From the NCBI GenBank assembly GCA_017613015.1, contig JAGAEQ010000087.1, positions 1-32,132 on the forward strand: DNA of 32,132 bases. Direction: 5' to 3'. Source of the DNA: Bacteroidales bacterium (lineage in GTDB: Bacteria; Bacteroidota; Bacteroidia; Bacteroidales; WCHB1-69). A program made the position numbers and the translations under genes. This document shows positions 16,435 to 24,350 of the stretch, piece by piece. Position 1 is the first letter of the stretch; each line of letters opens with the position of its first letter. The notes under the pieces were generated by a model. It worked only from the letters and a program-made list of their open reading frames with translations. It did no database searches and was not told where the DNA came from.

Positions 16435-17309
16435 TACATATTGACTATTTTGATGTTATCGAATAGGAACAAGGCGGAGTCCGAAACCGATTTTACCGCT
16501 TTCAGGTACACTTCATACTTGGTGACATACATGTTAGCATTGACCGCCTCCGTCAGATTGACGTAGATTTTTTTCCATTGGCTGTTTCCCATGGAGCCGG
16601 TCCGGTAGATGCCGCAAATCGGGGTCTGTATGGCACGGCCGTTGTAATGGTAATAAATCCCGATCTCCATGTTCTCGGTGATGTTGTAATTCATTTCCAG
16701 AAAAGTGTAGGTCTGCTGTTTTTTCATGGAAGTGTTGGTCGTCACCTCGAAATAGGTGTCTTCCGGACGCAATGCGATGCATCCGGAATAGCGGTTGGGT
16801 TCCTTCGGATAGGAGAACCGCAGTTTTTTGTCGTCGGTTTTCTGTATGCCGATGCTGGAGTCCACGGAAGAGAACATGATGCCCGCGTCCTCGAAATCCT
16901 CCTTGAACAGGAAAGTGGTGGTGGGGGTGTAGGCGAAGGCGGGCCGCAGGGTGTCGCAGCGCTTGCGCTCCAAATCCACATAGGTGATGTGGGAGGTGTA
17001 GAAAGGGTAGACCGGCCGCAAAGTGGACACGCCGTTCTTTTTGATTCCCGCCTGCAACTGCACCTTGGCGTTTCCGGACGCCAGCACGGGAATCGTGGCC
17101 GGAAGCTCGTACACGCCGAGGTTTTTCCCGTTCACGGTGACCCATACGTCCGTCACATTGGCGGAGGCGGTCCCTTGGGTGGAATAGTCCGTGCTCAACG
17201 AGACACTGTCCACATAAAGGTAGGAAGGCACCGACATGTTTTTGTCGCAGGCCGCCAGCAGGAACAGCGGGCAAAAGAACAGCAACGGAATACGATAGGT
17301 CTTTTTCAT
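16434..17309 (-). CDS. Lipoprotein of unknown function, coupled to sugar transferase
   Basis: The 291-residue protein has a lipoprotein signal peptide with lipobox LLAAC, Cys21 being the lipidated residue. The following DKN carries an acid just after the Cys, in line with surface-export signals described for Bacteroidota lipoproteins. Residues 30-130 look like a beta-rich domain with VTVNGKNLGVYELPA and PFYTSHITYVDL. Residues 130-291 contain FLFKEDFED and a stretch resembling carbohydrate-binding or lectin-like beta sandwiches, ending SALFLFDNIKIVNM. I do not recognise a named family. Its stop overlaps the start of the sugar transferase gene, which suggests a part in polysaccharide assembly or export, but this is inference from position alone. 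Confidence 0.75.
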   Translation of the reverse strand: MKKTYRIPLLFFCPLFLLAACDKNMSVPSYLYVDSVSLSTDYSTQGTASANVTDVWVTVNGKNLGVYELPATIPVLASGNAKVQLQAGIKKNGVSTLRPVYPFYTSHITYVDLERKRCDTLRPAFAYTPTTTFLFKEDFEDAGIMFSSVDSSIGIQKTDDKKLRFSYPKEPNRYSGCIALRPEDTYFEVTTNTSMKKQQTYTFLEMNYNITENMEIGIYYHYNGRAIQTPICGIYRTGSMGNSQWKKIYVNLTEAVNANMYVTKYEVYLKAVKSVSDSALFLFDNIKIVNM

Positions 17310-17385
17310 ACGCTTGTCTGTAAAAAGAGATAACGCCGTTCCTGCGTTTTTATTGTGGAAGTGCGTTTTTTGCGCAGAAAATGCC

Positions 17386-19266
17386 CTAACGGATCATTCC
17401 GACGCTGCGTTCGATGAATTTGGACAGGGCTTCTCCTTTGAGCATCTGTTGGGAAAGCATGGCCAAATCAATCAGTTGGGAGCAGGTTTCCTGGGTGTGC
17501 GCTTCGTCGGTGTCGTTGAGAAGGGCGGCCACTATCGGGTGGTTGGTATTGACCGACAGGGTGCATTTCTCGTTGTCCATGCCGAAGAAGGTGGGCTGTC
17601 CGCTCATTTTCTGCATGTCGTTCCAGCGGCGCATGAATTCCGGACGGGTGATGTAAAGGGGCAGGTCGTTTTCCGACATGTTTTCCAAGCGGATGTCAAA
17701 CTTGCCTTCCGGAAGGTTCTTTTCAAACAGGGCCTTGATTTTCTGCTGTTCCTCTTCCGTGAATTTGGAGGGAAGCTCCTCTTCCTTGGGAATCAGCTTG
17801 TCAATGATGTCGGCATCGATGCGGGCGTAGCGTGTCTTTTCCTTCTTCTGTTCCAGGAAGTTGATGAAATGCACGTCCAGAATGCCGTCCAACAGCAGCA
17901 CGTCGTAGCCTTTGGCCTTGGCTTCCTGCAAGGGGGCGTACTGCTCTTCCGCATTGGTGCAGTACAGGTGGACGAGGTTGCTGTCCTTGTCTTTTTGCAG
18001 GGTTTCAATCTTTTTCTCGTATTCGTCCAAGGTGAAGAACTTGCCTTCCGTGTTTTTGAGCAGCATGAATTTCTCCGCCCTTTCGAAAAACTTTTCGTCG
18101 GTGAGCACGCCGTATTCCATGAAGGTCCGGATGTCGTCCCATTTTTTCTCGAAATCGGCCCGGTCGTTCTTGAACATTTCCTCCAGTTTGTCGGCCACCT
18201 TTTTGGTGATGTGGGAGGAGATTTTCTTGACATTGCTGTCGCTTTGCAGGTAGCTGCGGCTGACGTTCAGCGGGATGTCGGGCGAGTCGATGACACCGTG
18301 CAGCAGCATAAGAAATTCGGGCACAATGCCTTCCACGTTATCCGTAATAAACACCTGGTTGCAGTAGAGCTGGATTTTGTCCTTCTGCACCTCGATGCGT
18401 TCCTTGGCTTTCGGGAAATAGAGGATGCCGGTCAGCTGGAAGGGGTATTCGATGTTGATGTGGATGTGGAAGAGCGGCTGGTCGAAGCTGTAGGGATAAA
18501 GCTCGCGGTAGAATTTCTCGTAGTCCTCCTCTTTCAGCTCAGAGGGGTTGCGTTTCCACAAAGGCTTGGTGTTGTTGATGATGCGCGGCACCTCGATCTC
18601 TTTCTCCTTTTCCTCGCCTTCCGGTTTCTCCCATTTTTTCTCGTTGCCGAAACGCACGGGGACGGGCAGGAACTTGCCGTATTTCTTCAGCAGGTTGAGG
18701 ATGCGGACTTCGTCCAGGAACTCCTTGGCATCGTCGGAGATGTGCAGGATGATGTCCGTGCCCCGCTCCTCTTTTTTCCCTTCTTCCAGAATGAATTCCG
18801 TGTTGCCGTCGCATTCCCAGTGCACCGCAGGCGCGTCCTGATAAGATTTGGTCAGGATTTCCACCCGGTCGGCGACCATGAAGGCGGAATAGAAGCCCAA
18901 GCCGAAATGCCCGATCAGTTTGGCGGCGTCCACTTCCTTGTATTTGTCCAGAAACTCACTGGCGCCCGAGAATGCGATGTTGTTGATGTAGCGTTCCACC
19001 TCTTCCGCCGTCATGCCGATGCCCTTGTCCGAGATAACCAGCTGTTTCTTTTTCTCCAACAGCTTGACTTCAATGGTGGTGTCGCCCAATTCGCCTTGGA
19101 TTTTTCCCATGGAGGAAAGGGTTTCCAGTTTCAGGGTCGCGTCCACGGCGTTGGACACCAATTCTCTCAGAAAAATCTCATTGTCAGAGTATAAAAACTT
19201 TTTGATGACGGGGAAAATATTCTCTGTCTGCACGCCAATAGTGCCTTTTTTCTGTTCTTTTGCCAT
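17386..19266 (-). CDS. htpG: Molecular chaperone HtpG (bacterial Hsp90)
   Basis: HtpG is an ATP-dependent dimeric chaperone of the cytosol. The 626-residue protein has the N-terminal GHKL ATPase domain with FLRELVSNAVDA, the ATP-lid residues ISDKGIGMT, SGASEF and IGHFGLGFYSAFMV. The middle domain includes NVSRSYLQSD, an HSP90-typical motif near the catalytic arginine. The C-terminal dimerisation domain ends at GMIR. It is somewhat shorter than proteobacterial HtpG. The gene is divergent from parE across a 165-base gap. I see no clear heat-shock operator (CIRCE) in that gap. The lipoprotein gene begins 76 bases downstream on the same strand. Confidence 0.97.
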   Translation of the reverse strand: MAKEQKKGTIGVQTENIFPVIKKFLYSDNEIFLRELVSNAVDATLKLETLSSMGKIQGELGDTTIEVKLLEKKKQLVISDKGIGMTAEEVERYINNIAFSGASEFLDKYKEVDAAKLIGHFGLGFYSAFMVADRVEILTKSYQDAPAVHWECDGNTEFILEEGKKEERGTDIILHISDDAKEFLDEVRILNLLKKYGKFLPVPVRFGNEKKWEKPEGEEKEKEIEVPRIINNTKPLWKRNPSELKEEDYEKFYRELYPYSFDQPLFHIHINIEYPFQLTGILYFPKAKERIEVQKDKIQLYCNQVFITDNVEGIVPEFLMLLHGVIDSPDIPLNVSRSYLQSDSNVKKISSHITKKVADKLEEMFKNDRADFEKKWDDIRTFMEYGVLTDEKFFERAEKFMLLKNTEGKFFTLDEYEKKIETLQKDKDSNLVHLYCTNAEEQYAPLQEAKAKGYDVLLLDGILDVHFINFLEQKKEKTRYARIDADIIDKLIPKEEELPSKFTEEEQQKIKALFEKNLPEGKFDIRLENMSENDLPLYITRPEFMRRWNDMQKMSGQPTFFGMDNEKCTLSVNTNHPIVAALLNDTDEAHTQETCSQLIDLAMLSQQMLKGEALSKFIERSVGMIR

Positions 19267-19399
19267 AATGCTCTAAATTTAAACCGGATTTTCGTTTACC
19301 AAAAGCTGTACCAAAAGGGAAGGACTGCCAAGATGTCATGTCGTTTCCGGAGGCGGAAAAAAAGTGGCGGAAAGCCTCGGAAGATATGCGGATAATTGG

Positions 19400-19407
19400 T
19401 AATTTTG
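19400..19407 (+). promoter_or_regulatory. -7 promoter element for parE
   Basis: TAATTTTG matches TAnnTTTG exactly, 24 bases before the parE ATG in the gap shared with divergent htpG. No clear -33 TTTG is seen at standard spacing. Confidence 0.5.
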
Positions 19408-19431
19408 CAGTTTTAACGAGCGAAAAAACCC

Positions 19432-21273
19432 ATGGCGGAATACACTGGCGAAAACATCATCACACTGGACTGGTACGAACACATCCGGCGGCGTCCGGGC
19501 ATGTACATCGGCAAGCTGGGGGACGGAAACTCTCCGGACGACGGCATTTATGTGCTGTTGAAGGAGGTGATAGACAACTCCATTGACGAGTTCCTGATGG
19601 GGAACGGAAAAACAATCAACATCCAAATCCATGAGCAGAAGGTCAGTGTGCGGGATTTCGGACGCGGCATCCCTTTGGACAAGGTAGCGGATTGTGTGGC
19701 CAAAATGAACACCGGCGGCAAGTACGATTCGGACGCTTTCCAGAAATCCATCGGCATGAACGGCGTGGGTGTGAAGGCGGTCAATGCGCTTTCCAGTTTT
19801 TTTCAGGTGGTTTCCGTGCGGGACGGCAAGGAGAAGCGCATGGAGTACGAGAGGGGGCAGCTCGTTAAGGATTACCCCCTTTGCGACACGGACGCGCCCA
19901 ACGGGACTTCCATTGTGTTTGTCCCGGACGACACGGTGTTTGAGAATTTCCACTTCTATTCCGAGTTTCTGGAAAAAATGCTGTGGAATTACGCCTACCT
20001 GAACCGGGGGCTGACCATTGTTTTCAACGGACAGAAATACACTTCCAAAAACGGGCTTTACGATTTGCTGACCAATTCCCTGAACGAGTCGCTGGTCTAT
20101 CCCATCGTGCATTTGCAGGAAAAGGAGTTTGAATTGGCTGTGACCCATGCGGAAAAGGGGAACGGGGAGACCTATTTCACCTTCGTGAACGGGCAGCACA
20201 CCATCCACGGCGGCACCCACCAGCAGGCGCTGCGGGAGGCCTTGGTCAAGACGGTGCGCGAATTTTACAAAAAAGAGTATGACGCCATGGATGTCCGGCA
20301 GTCGGTGTGCGCGGCCATGAGCATACGCATACAGGAGCCGATGTTCGAGTCCCAGACCAAAACCAAATTGGGTTCGGAGAACATGAAACCCGGTGGCCCG
20401 ACAGTCCGTTGGTACATTAACGACATGGTTGCCAGGCTGTTTGACAACTACCTGCACAAGAATCCGGATGTCGCGGAGGCCTTGCAGAAGAAAATCAACG
20501 AGTCCGAAAAGGAGCGCAAGGAAATCGCCGGCATCAAGAAGGCGGCCAAAAACAACAATAAGAAACTGAATCTCAACAACCGCAAGCTGCGGGACTGTCA
20601 CTTCCATCTGAACGAAAAGGGCGACAGGGGCTTGGAAAGCTCCATTTTCATCACCGAGGGGGATTCCGCCTCCGGTTCCATCACCAAGTCGCGCAACGCG
20701 GAGGTGCAGGCGGTTTTTTCGCTGCGCGGAAAACCCTTGAACACTTACGGCAAAACCAAGCGCGTCATTTACGAGAACGAGGAGTTCAATCTCTTGCAGG
20801 CCGCGCTCAACGTGGAGGACGGCATGGACGGCTTGCGCTACAACAACATCATTATCGCCACCGATGCCGATGACGACGGCATGCACATCCGCCTGCTGAT
20901 GCTGACCTTCTTTTTGTCCTTCTTTCCCGAATTGATCAAATCGGGGCATGTGTACATTTTGCAGACCCCGCTCTTCCGGGTGCGCAACAAAAAGGAGACC
21001 CATTACTGCTACACGGAGCAGGAGCGTGTGGAGGCCGTCCGGAAATGCGGCGCTTCGGCGGAAATCACCCGTTTCAAAGGCTTGGGCGAGATTTCCCCGG
21101 ACGAGTTCAAGCATTTTATCGGGAAAAACATCCGCTTGTCGCCGGTGGTGCTGAATGCGGACACCAATGTGGAGTCCATGCTTTCCTATTACATGGGCGT
21201 GAACACCCAGGAGCGGCAGCAGTTCATCATGACGCATCTTCGCGTGGAGGAGGACAGGGTGCAGGAGGCGTAA
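19432..21273 (+). CDS. parE: DNA topoisomerase IV subunit B
   Basis: This ATPase subunit of a type IIA topoisomerase drives the strand passage that unlinks daughter chromosomes. The 613-residue protein has the GHKL ATPase domain with [31 protein letters not shown] and [15 protein letters not shown] transducer domain follows with the QTKTKLGS motif. The Toprim domain carries the catalytic Glu in EGDSASGS and the acidic triad in [12 protein letters not shown]. It ends soon after [13 protein letters not shown] without the gyrase B insert. I call it ParE rather than GyrB from the short length and the early residues typical of the Bacteroidales paralogue. The A subunit (parC) is not downstream; a terminator and a convergent gene are there instead. 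Confidence 0.9.
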   Translation: MAEYTGENIITLDWYEHIRRRPGMYIGKLGDGNSPDDGIYVLLKEVIDNSIDEFLMGNGKTINIQIHEQKVSVRDFGRGIPLDKVADCVAKMNTGGKYDSDAFQKSIGMNGVGVKAVNALSSFFQVVSVRDGKEKRMEYERGQLVKDYPLCDTDAPNGTSIVFVPDDTVFENFHFYSEFLEKMLWNYAYLNRGLTIVFNGQKYTSKNGLYDLLTNSLNESLVYPIVHLQEKEFELAVTHAEKGNGETYFTFVNGQHTIHGGTHQQALREALVKTVREFYKKEYDAMDVRQSVCAAMSIRIQEPMFESQTKTKLGSENMKPGGPTVRWYINDMVARLFDNYLHKNPDVAEALQKKINESEKERKEIAGIKKAAKNNNKKLNLNNRKLRDCHFHLNEKGDRGLESSIFITEGDSASGSITKSRNAEVQAVFSLRGKPLNTYGKTKRVIYENEEFNLLQAALNVEDGMDGLRYNNIIIATDADDDGMHIRLLMLTFFLSFFPELIKSGHVYILQTPLFRVRNKKETHYCYTEQERVEAVRKCGASAEITRFKGLGEISPDEFKHFIGKNIRLSPVVLNADTNVESMLSYYMGVNTQERQQFIMTHLRVEEDRVQEA

Positions 21274-21322
21274 AGCTTATTTGCCGAAAAAGTAAATATA
21301 GACGATACAATGTAAAAAAAAC

Positions 21323-21350
21323 AAAGGGACGGAATTGCTTCCGTCCCTTT
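21323..21350. terminator. Bidirectional intrinsic terminator between parE and T9SS protein
   Basis: A perfect 12-base-pair stem (AAAGGGACGGAA with TTCCGTCCCTTT) closes a TTGC loop. On the minus strand it is followed by eight T residues, making it a strong terminator for the T9SS protein gene. On the plus strand the T run is short, so it is weaker for parE. Confidence 0.9.
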
Positions 21351-21361
21351 TGGGTGTTTGG

Positions 21362-21383
21362 GGTTTCCCGGCGAGGGGAAACC
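21362..21383. repeat. Second inverted repeat next to the terminator
   Basis: GGTTTCCC (21362-21369) pairs with GGGAAACC (21376-21383) around a six-base loop, within 40 bases of the main terminator and just beyond the stop codon of the minus-strand gene. A third small hairpin, TTCCCG with CGGGAA (21391-21407), overlaps that stop codon. They may help terminate or protect the mRNA end. Confidence 0.5.
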
Positions 21384-21397
21384 GCTTCGCTTCCCGT

Positions 21398-24163
21398 TTA
21401 GCGGGAAATGACGAATTTGCCGGTGTTGCGTCCAGCCTTGACAAAGTAAAGTCCGGCGGAAAGTGCGGAGGTGTTCACCTGCACGTTTTCACCTTGGACA
21501 GCGGGGATTTGCATGATTTTGCGACCCGTGGCATCGTAAATCTGAATGTTACAATTTTCAGAAATTCCCTTTACATTTAAGACATTTGTAACGGGATTTG
21601 GATACAGCTGTAAACTTTCAGACGACACTTCCGCGACAGCGTCCGCCGCATAGGCGGTGAACAGTCCGGTCAGTTCCGTGCCTTTCGATGCGCCCTTGCC
21701 GCCACCGATGGCACCGATGTAGTGGGCTTTTCCCGTGTTCACATCCACATAGAAAAGACCATTTGGCCTATTGGAGCTGCTGTACTGTGCCCAGAACAGT
21801 TCGCCGGTCTGGGGGTCAAAGGCCATGCTCTGCACATACATGCATGCTTCTCCGGTGGGTCCCACAAGGGTGGTGCTTCCGTTGCTTAGGTTCACTTTCA
21901 TCAGGTTGCCGGTATGGAGGGTGATGCCATAGGCCTCGCCCTGGGCGTTGATGGCAAAGGTTTGCAGGGTGTCTGTCATGGTTCCCATGACGGTGTAATG
22001 CTCCGGATCAGAGAGGTCCAAGCGGTACAGTTTTTGGTCGCCTGCCACAAAATACATCTTTTTTTCCACCGGATGGTAGGCCATGGATTTCACATTGGAT
22101 TCCAACACACCGGAAGCCATGGAAATGGAGATTCTGCCGGAAAGGGCGTGGGCGGTCTGGTCCAATTGGGAACGGACCAGGCTGCTGTTGTTGCTTGTGG
22201 TGGTGATGTACCAGACATGGTCTTCCGCATAGGCTGCCGCATAGGTTTTATCCACCTCTTCCGAGGCGACGGCCACCTGTTCGGGGTTCTGCATGGTGAA
22301 GGAGATGAATTTGCCTACCCACGGCTGGTAGTTGGGGCTATAGGTGGCGTAGCCGTACCATTGGGCAGTGGATTTGGGTGTGTATTCCTGGCTGTGTATG
22401 CCGGTTACGTACAGGCTTGAGATGTACGCCCCTTCACCGGTGCCGCCACCGGCATCGTTGCGCCAGACAAACACCAAACGATAGTTTTTCCCCTTGTCCG
22501 GGTTGACGAAGGTGGTGGAAATGGTGCCGTTCACATCGGCCAGCTTGGTGTTGGCTAATGTGGCGGAGTCGCCGAAATGCAGCGCATAGGGCAGGTCGTA
22601 TACATCAGCGTTAGCGATGTAATGGGGGTTTGAGCCCCCTGTGTAGGGTTGCCAGTCGGTGTCGGCCGGAACCAGGAAAACGGCAATGTAATCGTAGGCA
22701 TAAGTAGGTTTGCTTTCTCCGTTCACTCTACAGTAAAACTTCACGTTAAGGCTGTCGGTGTTTCCCGTGTTGATAAGCCGTTCCGCCAGCACAGCGGCTC
22801 TTTTGTATGACGGATTGTGTCCGTTGACAAACATTCTTCCATTGGCGATGCCCCATGCGGGCAGATTGTCGTCACTCATGTTTTTGAGTATCCATTGGTT
22901 GTTTTCCGATGTGGAGCTGAAAGAGCAGGAGTAAGGGAGTTTGGCGGCGGTGGTGGATTGGATGGCAGTGGCGGAGGGAAGGTAGCCTATGCGTATGTTC
23001 GCACGGTTTTTGCCGATTGTTTTGAAGCCACTGTAGCTGCTAAGAGAGCCGATGGCAGGATTGTACGTGTCGTGGTAGAAAGCATGCCGCATGTTGCTGG
23101 CAGTGTTGTGGGTGCGGAACTTGAGCTCTTGGCCAGTGCTGGATCCGGTATTGTCATCGATAATGACGGCAAGGTTACCGCCGGTGTAGGTGAAGCTTTT
23201 GCTCAGTTGGAGGGTGACCCAGCCGGAGGCAGTGGCGGAAAGATTGCCACTGTACACTTCGTTGCTGGAGGTGGGGGTGGTGTAATCGGTTTCGGAGCTG
23301 AAGCTGCTTCTGGAGGTGTTCACCAGATAGACCACCACATTACGGTTCAAATTAGAAGTGGCGTCAGATGAGCGCACATGGTAGAAGGACAAACTGGTGA
23401 TGGTGGAACCGGCAGGGATGTTGAGTTCGGAGGCGAGATAGAGCTGCTCTACGAGGGAGTATTTGTAAACCGTGTTTACCGGACAAACGATGGAGGAGTC
23501 CATCCCATAACCGACAGACACCGGATTGGAGCGGTTGCTGGTTGTGTAGGAGATGCGTATGTTCGCACGTCTTTTGTCGGTTGATTTGTATCCCTGATAG
23601 CTGTTAAGGGAGTCAATGCGCGGGTTGTAAGAGGAGCTGTAGAAAGCCAGCCTGCGGTTTTCGCCGGTTGTGTGGCCCAGAAAGCAGAGGCCGGAAGCGG
23701 AGGAATGGCCGGTGTTGTCGTCAAAGGCAACCATGAGGTTGTCGCCCGTATAGATAAAAGGAGTCGATAGGGTCAGCGTTATCCAGCCATTGGAAGAGGC
23801 GTACAATGTGCTCCCATAAACCTTTTCATAGGAGGAGGGAATGAGGTAGTTGCTGCTGCTGCTGAAACTGCTTTTCGTCGTGTTCTTCAGGTAGACCTCC
23901 ACGTTGCGGTTCAGGTAAGCGCTGGAGCTTGCGTTTGTCGTCCGCACATGGTAGAAGGAGATGCTGGTGATGACGGCGCCGGCGGGGATGTTGAGCTCGG
24001 AGGCGAGGTAGAGCTGCTCTATGAGAGAGTAGTTTTGTACCGTGTTCGTCGGACAAACGACTAAGGAGTCTGTGCCGGATCCGATGTAGACTGTCTGGGC
24101 TTTGGTTGTGCCCATGCAGGCAAAAGCCGCAAGCAGGAAGAAAAAGGCAAGTTTTTTCATCAT
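21398..24163 (-). CDS. T9SS-exported multidomain protein with duplicated N-terminal module
   Basis: The 921-residue protein has a signal peptide (about residues 1-23). Two copies of a beta-rich module of about 180 residues follow (25-206 and 215-394). Each runs from a (V)VCP-N-T-V-x-x-Y-S-L start through QLYLASELNIPAG, SFYHVR and DDNTG to a RANIRI end. Residues 405-590 resemble the cleaved-adhesin or lectin-like domains of gingipain-type proteins (SCSFSSTSENNQW, YDYIAVFLVP). Residues 600-840 have beta-propeller-like blades (KKMYFVAGDQKLYRLDL). The last 70 residues, from LQLYPNPVTN, are a T9SS type A sorting domain. No protease or glycosidase active site is visible, so a binding role at the cell surface is the likeliest guess. 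Two adjacent ATGs (24163, 24160) are possible starts. Confidence 0.85.
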   Translation of the reverse strand: MMKKLAFFFLLAAFACMGTTKAQTVYIGSGTDSLVVCPTNTVQNYSLIEQLYLASELNIPAGAVITSISFYHVRTTNASSSAYLNRNVEVYLKNTTKSSFSSSSNYLIPSSYEKVYGSTLYASSNGWITLTLSTPFIYTGDNLMVAFDDNTGHSSASGLCFLGHTTGENRRLAFYSSSYNPRIDSLNSYQGYKSTDKRRANIRISYTTSNRSNPVSVGYGMDSSIVCPVNTVYKYSLVEQLYLASELNIPAGSTITSLSFYHVRSSDATSNLNRNVVVYLVNTSRSSFSSETDYTTPTSSNEVYSGNLSATASGWVTLQLSKSFTYTGGNLAVIIDDNTGSSTGQELKFRTHNTASNMRHAFYHDTYNPAIGSLSSYSGFKTIGKNRANIRIGYLPSATAIQSTTAAKLPYSCSFSSTSENNQWILKNMSDDNLPAWGIANGRMFVNGHNPSYKRAAVLAERLINTGNTDSLNVKFYCRVNGESKPTYAYDYIAVFLVPADTDWQPYTGGSNPHYIANADVYDLPYALHFGDSATLANTKLADVNGTISTTFVNPDKGKNYRLVFVWRNDAGGGTGEGAYISSLYVTGIHSQEYTPKSTAQWYGYATYSPNYQPWVGKFISFTMQNPEQVAVASEEVDKTYAAAYAEDHVWYITTTSNNSSLVRSQLDQTAHALSGRISISMASGVLESNVKSMAYHPVEKKMYFVAGDQKLYRLDLSDPEHYTVMGTMTDTLQTFAINAQGEAYGITLHTGNLMKVNLSNGSTTLVGPTGEACMYVQSMAFDPQTGELFWAQYSSSNRPNGLFYVDVNTGKAHYIGAIGGGKGASKGTELTGLFTAYAADAVAEVSSESLQLYPNPVTNVLNVKGISENCNIQIYDATGRKIMQIPAVQGENVQVNTSALSAGLYFVKAGRNTGKFVISR
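22982..23521 (-). repeat. Second copy of a duplicated gene segment
   Basis: This segment encodes module 2 (residues 215-394) of the T9SS protein. It repeats the segment at 23546-24091 with an offset of about 190 codons. Bases are nearly identical around the conserved QLYLASELNIPAG part, for example near 23425-23455 and 24000-24030. Confidence 0.75.
23546..24091 (-). repeat. First copy of a duplicated gene segment
   Basis: This segment encodes module 1 (residues 25-206) of the T9SS protein. It has an extra serine-rich stretch near residues 78-83 compared with module 2. Its similarity to the copy at 22982-23521 is strongest in the first 50 codons, pointing to internal duplication. Confidence 0.75.
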
Positions 24164-24221
24164 GTTTTTGAGTGTTTAGTTTGTTTTGGGACCGTCGGTT
24201 GCGGTCGGTTATTTCAAACTA

Positions 24222-24229
24222 CAAAAGTA
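24222..24229 (-). promoter_or_regulatory. -7 promoter element for the T9SS protein gene
   Basis: Minus-strand TACTTTTG is an exact TAnnTTTG match, about 59 bases before the start codon. A 19-base imperfect palindrome overlaps its upstream edge. Confidence 0.55.
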
Positions 24230-24245
24230 CGCAATTATTGCATAC
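24227..24245. promoter_or_regulatory. Imperfect palindrome overlapping promoter (candidate operator)
   Basis: GTACGCAAT-T-ATTGCATAC is symmetric except for one position in each nine-base arm. It shares three bases with the -7 element and extends into the spacer, a usual place for a repressor site. No regulator gene is nearby and the assignment is tentative. Confidence 0.35.
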
Positions 24246-24350
24246 GTTTCCGTTGGTGTTTTGTTTTTTTCCGTGTTTTTTCCCTTCTTCGTCCTGCGGA
24301 TAAAATTTTTATGTCCGGAATGCGTTATTTAATGTGTAAAAACAGCTTTT

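Noticed and set aside
17370..17384. TGCG-T6-GCGCA hairpin after htpG as a terminator
   Set aside because: The stem is only four to five pairs and no U tract follows it, so it is too weak to call.
19336..21237. Open frame of 633 codons on the minus strand
   Set aside because: It covers parE antisense and also runs through the parE promoter. No domain is visible in it.
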